Assembly: GCA_963971575.1 (NCBI GenBank)
Contig: OZ020624.1
Span: forward strand, 29,586,356 to 29,650,355
DNA length: 64,000 nt
Origin: Liopterus haemorrhoidalis
Taxonomy: Eukaryota > Arthropoda > Insecta > Coleoptera > Dytiscidae
Direction: 5' to 3'
The position numbers and the translations under genes were made by a program. Positions 10,370-20,335 of this stretch are shown piece by piece. Position 1 is the stretch's first letter; every line of letters begins with the position of its first letter. Below the pieces are notes generated by a model. That model did not search any database and was not told where the DNA came from. It saw nothing but the letters and a program-made list of their open reading frames with translations.

Positions 10370-11030
10370 TATATAGGTCCATGCTTTTAGTTTCATATTC
10401 GTGTTTTTCTATCAGTTGAAAAATATACCAGATTTTTTTTGTCAAATTCATCTCTTGTTCTTGCCATGGCTGAAAGAAATCTAATATTTCTTTCTTGAAC
10501 TTACAATATATTTTATTTTAATTAAATTTCCTGTGTGATACTCGTGAGTGCTCAGATGTCTTCCGTTTAATTTTGGATGATTTAAAAAATTATGTAAACG
10601 ATGTAAAATATATTGGATAGAATTTAGAACCAAATCGTATAGATCAATACACTAGAAGGGGAAATTAAAGAAAAAACTGTTCAAGAATAGCAATTCGGAC
10701 ACTAAATGCTTTGGAGCGCCTTATGGCATTCATAGTTTTGTAGTACATGAAGAAGCTCGGTAAATTTTATGCTTTTGTCCTTTTTAAATTGATATTTAAA
10801 GATTCCAGGCATTGATAGACCAAATAGTTAATGCCAATATTCCGTCGGAAGGTGTAAGATTCTCTGGTCAACTAAATTTTATCAAAGAATTGTTAAACAC
10901 AGGGGAGCTTTTATGAAACATTTCTAGTATCCTCTACGTTTCTGTTTATACTGATTTACTTGTCCTGCTTCCGTTACTTTTTGAATATCATTCATCAATT
11001 TCCTATATTGATTACTTATTTTTCTGCCCG
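10370..11030. other. AT-rich spacer
   Basis: Nothing recognised. Confidence 0.35.
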
Positions 11031-11032
11031 CT

Positions 11033-11275
11033 GAAGTCTATTCCAGTATTTTATTGTGTCTTCTAGTGTTGGTGCACTTTTTAACATTTATCATAGCTTT
11101 AGTTTCTTCTTTTCTTCTCAGTGCAGTATTAAAAGTGCGGAAAGAGAAATAGAATACCTGCTTGACGAAGTCTATTCTAGCATTTTCATATACCATGTAG
11201 TGCCAGTACACCTTTTAAAACTTATCATAGCTTGCATTTCTTCTTTATTTCCCAGTGCAGTTTTAAAAGTGCAGA
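11033..11275. repeat. Tandem duplication, 134-bp period
   Basis: The blocks starting GAAGTCTATT at 11033 and 11167 share GTGCAG, TTATCATAGCTT and CAGTGCAGT.TTAAAAGTGC in the same order. They form two diverged direct copies, each about 110 bp. The open frame 11056-11280 crosses both and has no known motif. Confidence 0.65.
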
Positions 11276-11279
11276 CATA

Positions 11280-12520
11280 GAAATTGGAGATTTGTGGGTA
11301 GAGGTAAACTGAAGCACAGTTGGTTAATGGGTGGTTAGCTTTGCATAAGGTATCACGGTCAACTCTCAGTGCTGGCGAACATGTTTTAAATAGTTTCCCA
11401 GTTGTTCTCTCTTGGCAAGTAGAGGATTCGTTACCGAGGTAAATTTATCCATGAGAATTTCCCAAAAATCAAATAAAAGTGGTGCAAAATTCACGATAAA
11501 ATAGTAATATATATATATATGTGATATATGCAAAACGCACTACACAGGTGTATGAGAGGAAGTCATCAATTGAGTCATCACGTTGAGAAGGACCACCTTT
11601 TATTTTATATAGGTTTTATTTTTAGAGTTTAGCAATCATTTAGGCTTCACTTTGGAGACTGAGGCTTGAAAAGTCTACAGATCTACATCCAAAACACGCA
11701 GATTGTTTTATATATATATATATATATTATATATATATATATATATATACAACGTATTCTGTAGAACTCTATTTAAGTGAATAATTCCTTAATGTGTAAA
11801 AAAGTCCAATTAAGCTCGAGTAGTTTTAAGTTTAAAAATGAAATTAACCACAAAAGTTTTGAAAGGTCAAATCCTGAAAGTTTATAAATTGACCTTCATT
11901 CCTTTTGATATTACTTAATTTGTCCTCTTTTTGAAGTTAAATGATATAATTAAATTTAAAAAATTTAAATTGTTTAATTTCAATACTGATCAAATTATCT
12001 TGCAAATATAAAAATTTATTGCAAAAAAGTTTAAAAGGAATTTTTTTTATGAAAGTCTTTATTAAATATACTCTGAACTTTCTCGGTATAGACTAATTTC
12101 ATAGATTTTTATAAAATGTCTTCTTTAAAAGATAAGTGTATTTTAAGAATTAATGTCTTGATGTCAAAGGAAGTTTTTTGTTCTAACATTTTTATTTTTC
12201 CAAAAAGTATTTAAGTACAATTTAATTTAAAGTGGGTTTTGAAGCTATAACAATATGACACGGCATTTGTAGCTATTAGTGCCAGATGTTTAATTAGATA
12301 GAAAAAAATCGGGACTATCAGTCAGTTTTAAAATAAATCCTTCAAATCACAGAATGCGAAATATATTTTTATGCAATGCTGCCTACTAGCGTCAGGTCGA
12401 TGAAGGCTATTGCTTAGTAGACCTGTGATATTCAAACTGCGGGCCACTAAAGAAATATCTAATTGTGAATAGCAGGTTTACCAGTAATGACCAAAAATTG
12501 ATGTCCAGTAACTTCTAGAA
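11280..12520. other. AT-rich stretch with two (TA)n runs
   Basis: TA microsatellites lie near 11505-11522 and 11709-11748. Near 12424 the sequence TTCAAACTGCGGGCCAC resembles a hAT subterminal end without a partner. Nothing else was recognised. Confidence 0.45.
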
Positions 12521-12790
12521 TGGTGTCGATAAAATGGAACCGACACCATGGAAAGAAGGGCAGGAAGTCTCTTGTTCGGACATTTGCAAAAAATGCCGCG
12601 ATGGCCCAAAAGAAAATTAAATTGGCTGCCAGAAGGCCGCAGAAGACCTGGTAGGCCTCTCAGTTCCTAGAAGACAGATGTATATGAAACAGTGGTAAAC
12701 AATGGTCTACAAAGAAGCGACTGAAAAGATAGAGGTACCTTGCGAAGAAGACGCGAAAGGTGGTGACAGCCGTAAAAGATTCGCATATGT
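12521..12790 (+). pseudogene. LINE C-terminal tail fragment (RTE-like)
   Basis: The plus frame reads LFGHLQKMPRWPKRK and then LPEGRRRPGRPLSS. This corresponds to the GHV-RM and GRRRPGRP basic tail that ends RTE-like LINE proteins. Stops follow. There is no RT core next to it, so it is a severed 3' end. Confidence 0.6.
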
Positions 12791-12859
12791 ATACATAACT
12801 TTTAAAATAGAATAGCATTAGTGGCTATTATCACCTGAAATGAGAAATCATTGTTAATT

Positions 12860-13285
12860 TATATTAATTATTTCGAATGATTTAAATTTAAAAAGACAAT
12901 TACAAGGCTGTATGTATTATATGCTTGTGAACTATGGCTAATGAATAAGAAAAATCAAAATAAACTAGGAATAAAGGAAAGAAAATTTTTAAGATCGTAG
13001 CAGAAATGTTGAGGATATTTTGATTCGAAGGACCAATGATGAAGTAGTGGACCTTTTCGGGGAAAGTGGTATAGAAGAAACGTCAAAACTACAAAGACTG
13101 AGGTGGATAGGACATCTGGTTTGTAGACTACCGAACGATAGAGTGGCTAAAAAATATTCAAAATAAGAAATTCTAACGAGGTTTGAAACAATGTAGAAAG
13201 ATTTAAAAGCTCTAAACATAAGAAACTGGGAAGAACAAACACAAGACAAACCTGGAGAGAGATCGTACATAAAGGCAAGGGCGTT
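12860..13285 (+). pseudogene. LINE C-terminal tail fragment, second family
   Basis: The plus strand reads RLYVLYACELWLMNKK, the YGCETW-type motif after the RT domain. It continues RTNDEVVDLFGE and ETSKLQRLRWIGHLVCRLPN. The order and spacing match the thumb and tail of LINE RTs. Frame changes and stops are present. It lies directly behind the tail at 12521-12790 but belongs to a different family, so two insertions are stacked. Minus-strand open frames at 12989-13329 are shadows. Confidence 0.65.
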
Positions 13286-13314
13286 AATAGCCTATAAAGC
13301 TGTTTCATTATTAT

Positions 13315-13415
13315 TATATTCATCATCATTATTTTTTACCAATTTTTGCCCACTGCTGGATATAGATCTCCCTTAAACTTTTCCAGTTTTCTTGTTCTTA
13401 CGTACATTTTATTTA
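13315..13415 (-). mobile_element. LINE 3' end fragment
   Basis: An ATCATCATT run next to TGCCCACTGCTGGATATA is a 3'-end signature I associate with insect RTE-type LINEs, here on the minus strand. It is too short to classify further. Confidence 0.4.
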
Positions 13416-13466
13416 TAAAATGTTAAATCCAACTTTTAATGACACATCGGAAACAATTAATACTAT

Positions 13467-14022
13467 TGTCACACAGCTAATCCTAGATCAGGATTGCGAC
13501 ATCTAGACATTGTGACGCTGTTTGATTAAAAAACTATTTATCAGCGTCTAGCTCGGTTACTTGATTACGAAATGCATACGCCGCATTTTCGTAATAAGGA
13601 AATATTTGTCATGACGAATAAATATTGGAACTTGGTCAACCAGTAGTACAAATACATTGACGTCGCACGGTATCGAGGCAGAGGAACCTAGCCAACTCCT
13701 CTACACGTTCTAGTCCACACGGTGACGACCGAGACACAAACTCCAGATGGCCGTACAGCTAGTGAGCCAAGTAAGCAGTACCATGTGAGTGGGAGAATGC
13801 TTCTTCAAGCTCCTCGAGTCTCTGATGGGTAGCCCCCGCCTCGGAGATACGCTCAAGCCGATCCTGGACATGGGATGGACCGAGATCTTCCCCAACTCCA
13901 TGGACAGATTCATACAATTACATTAACAATAGTAAAACATTGTTAATGTGATATATATATTATATTTAATAAATTATTGTTGAAACCAGGAGTTGCCTTT
14001 CAATCAAACCACCCTCCTGACA
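13467..14022 (+). mobile_element. Solo LTR, family A
   Basis: The 556-bp sequence starts TGTCACACAGC and ends CTCCTGACA. It is flanked by the perfect 4-bp duplication CTAT at 13463-13466 and 14023-14026. That is the footprint of an LTR retrotransposon reduced to one LTR by recombination. A TTTAATAAATT polyadenylation-like signal lies near the 3' end. Relatives are at 34175-34709 (minus) and 63516-64000 (plus). The antisense strand holds an open frame (13710-13913) that is similar in all three copies. The 4-bp target suggests gypsy-like, but no internal proteins are present to confirm. Confidence 0.85.
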
Positions 14023-14026
14023 CTAT

Positions 14027-14584
14027 CACTAATCCGCGTAAAAGATTGGATATTATACTAGTCCCTGGGAAGTTTGGATTGAGAAGCACTGTTATATAGT
14101 GATGATAATAGTGATTCGCTCGACAAATTTCGAAATTTCTAACTTTACCAATTAGATATATTATTTGTTGATGAATTTTCCGTTAAATGCTGGAATATTC
14201 TGTAGTTTATATTGTGTAAACTTTTTTCATAAACACTATTTTATTATTGACTAACTTTTAATTAACTATTCAATAAACTTTAATTAGAGCGAATTGTTTT
14301 AGAAATAAATTAGATATTGAGTTGAAAGATAAAGGTCAGATCTTGTAGCTGGAACTGCACTATTGAAGAAAAAAAAAAGATTCGAAACTATGTATACCTT
14401 GAACTTATTAACATTATTTTATGTTGGTAAACCTGCTCAGTTATCTAACTTGTGGCTATAGTTTGATCATAATTGTTTTATTGTTTAATTCAATAAAGTT
14501 TTCCAAGTTATTTAAAGACTACAAAGCGATGTTCAAAGCGTTGGACCACAGAATAGCGTCAAATGTTAACTTATGTGTGTCTTT
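14027..14584. other. AT-rich spacer
   Basis: Nothing recognised. Confidence 0.35.
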
Positions 14585-14800
14585 GGAATTCTAGTGAAAG
14601 CTGTAGATAAGGCAAAAAGATGTAATGTGCTCCATAGTTTGGGAAGGGTGGTTTGAGGTACAGCTTGCATCTTGAGAGAAGCTTAATTTGTTTAAGAGGC
14701 TTACACAACTACCATGTCCAGGTAGATGATTCAATTTTGTCCAAAGACAACCTGGCAAGTCAAACCCAACTGGTTTTGTACAACAAATTGATGGCATGAT
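14585..14800 (-). pseudogene. LINE C-terminal fragment
   Basis: The minus frame reads LPGCLWTKLNHLPGHGSCVSLLNK and then SFSQDASC and HPSQTMEHI. This resembles the cysteine-containing C-terminus of a LINE protein group, whose usual form has a TGHGRCA block and a CDCGxxxQTMEHI block. The fragment is open for 68 codons but lacks the RT core. Parts of the cysteine pattern are lost. Confidence 0.6.
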
Positions 14801-15039
14801 GGTAAATGGTCCTTCTAATTTTTGTAAAGTATTTCATACGAAATATATATCGGCGCCGAAAGATTAGTGACAGAATCGAGAAGATTAAGATAGTTTTTAA
14901 TGAGACATGAATTAAGAAAATGGTAATTAAAATGATGAAAATTAAGATTCAGCTAATCAGTTGTGATCTGACTGCCTTTCAGTACAGTACTGTGCAAATA
15001 TGAAGCATACTAAATAGCAAATACGAGTGTAAATTAAGT

Positions 15040-15814
15040 AACCGGACTGATTTTTATTTATTTTTTTTATTAGAATTACAATTCAGTATTGTCTCCCTCA
15101 AAATAACTTCCTTGGGAAGCCACACAGCGCTGGAGCCGGTTCTTCCAATCCTCATAGCAGTGCTGGAACTCGAATACTGGAATAGCTTTCAGCTGGTTAG
15201 TTACAGACGTTTGAATGTTTTCGAGTGTCCCAAAATGAGGGAAGATTTCAATCTTGAGAAGAGGAAAAAGTCACAAGGACTCAAGTCAGTCGAATAAGGA
15301 GGCCGAGGAGCCACAGGAATGTTTTTACTGACCAAAAACTAGTTTATTGAAATTGCTGTGTGACAAGGCGCCTTTCTCATCCTCAATTCATTGGTCAAAA
15401 TCTGATGAACGGTAGTGTGTCAAATTCAACTCATCCCCGGTCATTCTGACTGTCAACCGACGATCTGAACGCACAAGTTCCCGGATTCTGTCGACATTTT
15501 CATCGGTTCTTGAAGATGAAAGCCTTCCGCTGCGTGATTTATCTTCAATCAACTCTCTTCCTTCTGAAAATGCCTTAAACCACCAAAAAACATGGGTCTT
15601 TGACAAAACACTGTCTCCGTAGTCCTGCTGAAGTTTTGCAAGTTTCCGTTGCACTGTACTTAAGTCTGAAGTAAAACCTGATAGCACATCGTTGCTCGAA
15701 ATGAATGTCACTCATTTTTAGAACGCACTAGAAAAAACTGTTTCACGGAAAAAATCGCTACGGACAACAAAACTACTCTAGCGAGTTCAAACTCGTACTG
15801 AAGTCATATCATAT
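15040..15814 (-). mobile_element. Mariner element, catalytic domain deleted
   Basis: The minus strand carries a mariner N-terminus in the open frame 15388-15711. It includes KTHVFWWFKAFSEGRELIEDKSRSGR and RIRELVRSDRRLTV, the helix-turn-helix and linker. It then continues with frame damage to the extreme C-terminus HCYEDWKNRLQRCV and SQGSYFEGDN near 15080-15180. The whole DDE/D catalytic block between them is missing. An end-like AGTAACCGGACTGATTT lies at about 15040. The upstream side is broken by the 443-bp insertion at 15815. Confidence 0.8.
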
Positions 15815-16022
15815 AAGATGAGGAAGTAATGGGATTCGGACTGTTTTAACGTTTCGATTTAATATTAAATTTTCATCAGAGCTAGAATGAAAATATAGCT
15901 ATAATTTAAGATGATAACAATTTGTTTTACAATATAAAGTATAAGAAATTAATTTTACAAAATTTGATCAATATCTAACTACAACTAAATGTGAAAAATA
16001 TGGTAATATTAAAAGATGAAAA

Positions 16023-16089
<67 letters not shown>

Positions 16090-16257
16090 AATAATAATAC
16101 AATAAATCACAAATTAATATTTTTACATACCTAGGTTAAAAAGTCACAAAATAAAATAAATTAGTCAGATAAATAAAATTTAACGTCCACATAATGTGAG
16201 AAGTCATTGAACTTAGAGAAAAAATAATCTTTTTTTACGGACGTAACCATCTAATTC
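15815..16257. mobile_element. 443-bp insertion with 14-bp target duplication
   Basis: AAGTCATATCATAT occurs at 15801-15814 and again at 16258-16271, bracketing a block unrelated to mariner. A duplication this long fits LINE-type or Penelope-type retrotransposition. The block contains TTTTCATCAGAGCTAG and AACGTTTCGATTTAAT near its left end, wording I associate with Penelope-like untranslated regions. A long (AAAT)n run sits in its centre. No coding capacity was seen. The class is inferred, not shown. Confidence 0.55.
16018..16090. repeat. (AAAT)n microsatellite
   Basis: About 18 near-perfect tetranucleotide units inside the 443-bp insertion. Confidence 0.95.
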
Positions 16258-16409
16258 AAGTCATATCATATGTTCAACTGTCGCCCCTCCAAGTCCTGCG
16301 TCACAAATGTTGCCAGATCAAACGCTATGTCGCGACAGTAACGAATGAATTAAGCTTTTGATCATTTAGTTTAGAAAAAGCACACAATCGTAAAAAAGTT
16401 AAGTAATAG

Positions 16410-16637
16410 AACATCCACCGTACTCACCTGATTTGGAAATGTGCGACTTTTGGCTATTTTTTTAGGCTCAAAAAATACGGAGTTAAAGGTTTTCATCTGA
16501 GGAAGAGTTTGATGCTGCAATTTACGATTATTTTGAAGGTATTCCGTAAAAAGATTGGTTGAGCGCTTTTAAGACCTAGAAAGAAAGAATGGCTAAGTAT
16601 ATTATTGTTAAAGGGAATTATTTTGAAAATATTTAAA
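16410..16637 (+). pseudogene. Mariner transposase C-terminal fragment
   Basis: The plus frame reads EHPPYSPDLEMCDFWLFF, the block holding the third catalytic aspartate (CDF). It continues SSEEEFDAAIYDYFEGIP and RMAKYIIVKGNYFEN, the standard mariner C-terminus. Stops occur after WLFF and in two later places. The orientation is opposite to the mariner at 15040-15814, so this is a separate copy. No ends were identified. Confidence 0.7.
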
Positions 16638-16639
16638 AT

Positions 16640-17415
16640 GAAATCCTAAAAAATATGAACCATATTTCTATCTCGTAATATTTCTGGTGTTACCTTGGTA
16701 TTACAGATACAGCTTCTTCCTTATCTCTTATATTTTGCGAAAAATATCCAAGCAAAAAATATATTTTTATCTGTATGAATTATTTCTTGTTGTTCCATAT
16801 TTCTTAAGTTAATTTTTAATTTTCTGTAGCTTTCGAGAAAATATTTCATTTAATAAATGTTTTAAAATTACAAAAATGTACCTATTATCTAAACTTCTTC
16901 ATTTTAAAATTCCACAAATGTGAACTAAATTTACATTTATTTTAATGGTTTCCTTGAAATATTACACATAAATAATTCTTGGAATAAGTTTCATTGTTTT
17001 ATTTACAAATTGAACATTCCGTGATCTTACATCTATTATGTATTCTTCGAGTTGGAAGAAAAGTAAGGAAAAAAAAAAACGAATAAATTTTATTTTATTC
17101 CAATCTCATCTTTATTTCTGTATCTTTTTTTCTTTCCACTTCAATTCCTAAAATCTTATATTCTTGTAAAATCCACTCTTATGCTGAAAATATGTTTTTC
17201 ATCATATATTCATTCTAACATCAAACCTATTATACGACACGTTATAACGGTAACAAGAAAATGGTAAAATTCGGGATACGGTAGCTAAAGACATTGATAT
17301 GAAAGAGTACAAGATCTAGTAACGATTTCTTACTCGCAACAACGTTGTTGTATTATTAGGTGGAGGTTCTTATGTTATCATATTTTTTTATTAATCATAC
17401 TTACAGCTCGATTAT
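16640..17415. other. AT-rich spacer
   Basis: Nothing recognised beyond A/T homopolymers. Confidence 0.35.
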
Positions 17416-18196
17416 ACTGGTCAACACAATTTTTGCTGACTTACATCTTAGACTTGTTTTTTACTAATTTAGTACTGCTGAACTCAAATATCACATCAGT
17501 TTTTGCGTATCACATCAGATTTTTGTTCTACAACAAATACATATTTTCGGCAAAATAATGCTTCTATCGTTTAATTTTAGACGTTGATACTGTAATTGGT
17601 ACAAATTTGGCGGACAATAAGGACTAAATAATTAGAAAATATTCTTAAAATTTTATTTATAGTGAAAGAAAGAAAATGAGAACAGTTTTAATTACATTTT
17701 AATTCATTGGAGTGTTAAAATAAAAATACAAAATAATTTAAGGATTCAATGGTCGTTTGTAAGATCTTCTGGAGTGCACCATTCCCCATAAGTCTCTTTT
17801 AATACTCCAACAGTAGTCAGCCATCATGTGAGTATCCCACCTTCCTTGATAACGTCTCTCCATCTCTTTTAAATCCTGATGGAAACAATCCTGAACATTT
17901 AATGGATGCAGCGGTCATACTAAGTACCTTACCCTTGACCTTGCAACCCCCGCCGTTGTAAAAAGATCCAACAAGTACCTGCATGTAAGGCGTTTCTACG
18001 AAATATATTGGACAACAAGAACGAAGTTGAAATTAAAGTAGACGTATATCAGAACGTGAAAAGGTGAAAAAAGTCAAAATACGATAGAACAAAATTTGAC
18101 GTGATGGGCAGAAACTATTAACATTTTTGAAATCAGCACCCCAAAATTAGTTAAAAACAATTATCAAATCTAAGTCAGCAAAATTTGTTGACCAGT
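17416..18196. mobile_element. DNA element with long (~115 bp) inverted ends
   Basis: The left arm starts ACTGGTCAACACAATT. The reverse complement of the right arm starts ACTGGTCAACAAATTT. The two arms align, with substitutions and small gaps, for about 115 bp inward, sharing TGCTGACTTA, ACTAATTT, TGCTGA, CATCA and TTTTGTTCTA. The interior (about 550 bp) retains only the C-terminus of one protein. This is the shape of an internally deleted large DNA transposon. No clear target duplication was found (flanks GATTAT and TTTATC), so the superfamily is unassigned. Polinton-like elements are one possibility because they have long inverted ends. Confidence 0.7.
17738..17912 (-). pseudogene. C-terminal fragment of an unassigned transposon protein
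   Basis: The minus frame reads QDCFHQDLKEMERRYQGRW, then THMMADYCWSIKRD, then HSRRSYKRPLNP and a stop. It is uninterrupted for about 57 codons and ends at a natural stop. I recognise the YQGRW and MMADYCW..KRD pattern as recurring at the C-terminus of uncharacterised arthropod proteins that appear transposon-borne, but I know no function. It lies inside an element with long inverted ends. That links the protein family to a DNA transposon, unless the fragment was captured. The upstream part is deleted. Confidence 0.5.
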
Positions 18197-18292
18197 TTTA
18201 TCTAATGTAGTCCAGTCAAGGTCATATTCAAATTTTCCGAAGTGAGATTTTAGCTTCGCCTGTCAAATCAGCGTAGCATAAATTTTTATCAG

Positions 18293-18645
18293 GTTATAAA
18301 AGTGAAAATTAATGTAAACTATGTAAAACACTAACAATTCTCGTACCTAATATAATTTATAATTATTTAAGATATCTACAAGAAATTCATAAAAATAATG
18401 CAAATTGAGTGTGAGCTCACCCCACTCCGCTAGCATGTATAACTTAGCCGAACCTAGCGCTGCGACAGAAATTTACGGTGATGTATGGAGAAATCTAACC
18501 TAAAATTGCAAGTTATAAAAGTGAAAAATAATGAAAACTGTGTAAAAAACACCGTACTGTGTTATTTTCGTGCGTAATATAATTTATTATTATCTACGAA
18601 AGATGTCTCTACAAAAATTCATGAAAATAATGCAAATTGAGTGTG
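18293..18645. repeat. Pair of ~125-bp direct repeats around a GC-richer block
   Basis: Copy 1 (18293-18413) and copy 2 (18512-18645) both run from GTTATAAAAGTGAAAA through TAATATAATTTAT to AATGCAAATTGAGTGTG. Between them is a GC-richer segment containing CCCCACTCCGCTAGC and CTAGCGCTGCGACAG. The pattern could be a duplicated promoter-like module (each copy starts with TATAAAA) or an LTR-like relic, but no TG...CA ends were seen. Confidence 0.6.
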
Positions 18646-18668
18646 TATATATATATATATATATATAT
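18646..18668. repeat. (TA)n microsatellite
   Basis: An uninterrupted TA run directly after the second direct repeat. Confidence 0.9.
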
Positions 18669-20327
18669 GATTCCGTGTGTATATATGTATGATTACATTT
18701 TAAAGACACATAGATGTCGCACTATTCGTAACACACTAACTTCCATAGCTGTAAACGCTGCCTTGAACGTTAAAACTATCTACTTAACTTATCCACAACG
18801 CACAATGTCCGTTCGACTAATTTAAAGAGCTCTAAAACCAGTTTAAATGTTGATTTCGCGTTTTAGTAAACTCTAAGTATTAAAAGTTCCGATTCCGATT
18901 TCCTGATCACTTTTTCTAACTTAATTTAAGTTTTTCAAACCTGTGCTCTTGACAACTGCATTTACATCTAATAAGATAAATCTAAGATGAACTTGGGTTT
19001 AACTAATATTTCAACCATGTAATATTTTCCACGTCAATTTTTATTACCAGGAAATTCAGCAATCATGTTCTGGTTTTTCTTTGGCCAGTGTTTTATGGGG
19101 TTTGAACTGAATATTGAGTAAAAGCGATTATAAAATTACCTCGTAAAATATCAATTTTATAGCTCTTTTTAAATTGCAGCAACTCTGGATATTTTCAAAG
19201 CTGTTCGTTAATAATTTTATGAAGTAACAATTTTTATATAATACAAAATTTAAATTGTAAAAAGCCTTTTAACGTGAGGAAACAAAAAATGCAGAGCAGG
19301 TGTCCTCAACGGGGTCAATAGGACCCCTCTGGGGGTCAGTCGGCTTGAAGAAAAAAGAACTCTCTCGGCATCCACGTTTGTATTTCGCCACAGTTCAAGA
19401 TGCAATCGTTACTCAGAACTATGTATATGATGTTTCATTGACTAATAGATCTTGTATTCTTTTTTTTTTGCAAACTTTTCCTTTTCACACATTTGTAAAA
19501 ATGATTACTAAAGGTGTCATAAATAACTAAGAATAATATTTATGCATGCAGATAAATGAGAGAAAAGTAGAATAGTATGAGAATAGTTTTGATGTATGTG
19601 AAGGATATGAATAACGGTAGAGAGTGGAAGGAGCAAGAGAAAATGAGTGGATGAAGTAAACTCCGATGACAAAGTAGAACACATTTCATGTGAAAATGGA
19701 AAGATCTGTAACTAAAACTTCAAAATGAAAGTATGTCTAATTTGAAGAAAGGTAAAAAGGTATTAATATTCAACTCATGAAATCCTTGGGGAAAAATGTC
19801 ATATTTTGATAGCTTCAATCGAAATGAATGATTTCCTTCAAATATTCAATCTCTAAACTTTTTAAAAACTCATCTCAAACTGGTTTCAAAAAATTAAATT
19901 TTCTTCGGAAATATATAATTGAGGAATATTTTTGTGACGTAGTTATTATACATATCTCTTTCTATCTTCGCATATCCCTTCAAAATAATATCCTTTTCTA
20001 TTTCACTTCGTTGCCAAGTTTCTATCGAACTTGTCAGCACAGCATAGTCAGCACAAACATGTTTTAAATGAAATCTCGGCACTTTGACGTTCAAATTTGT
20101 GACAGTTTATATAAGCATTTCAAGTTGCATACAGCAAATCCTCCTCTTTTGTGTAAGGATCCGTTCTCGGAGATCATTTTGTAATTCATTAATGTCTTCT
20201 AACCTGAACGATTTCAACATTTATGCACTTTAAATGTTAAGATAATTAGTTTCAAATCAGACACAAACAGCAAACAAATAAACTACAGACAGTTGTACAT
20301 GAATATTTCAAATCATAGAATCGCGTC
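18669..20327. other. AT-rich stretch with a possible hAT end
   Basis: Around 19298 the sequence CAGGTGTCCTCAACGGGGTC with GGACCCCTCTGGGGGTC resembles a hAT end without a partner. The open frames at 19300-19530 and 19828-20094 have no known motif. Confidence 0.35.
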
Positions 20328-20335
20328 ATCTAGAT

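Noticed and set aside
15025..15860. Similar words AGTAACCGGACTGATTTT and GGATTCGGACTGTTTT at either side of the mariner
   Set aside because: They are in direct, not inverted, orientation and the second lies inside the later insertion, so they are not paired mariner ends.
19296..19340. hAT-like end, with similar ones near 561 and 12424
   Set aside because: No opposite ends or 8-bp duplications were found, so I did not call complete elements.
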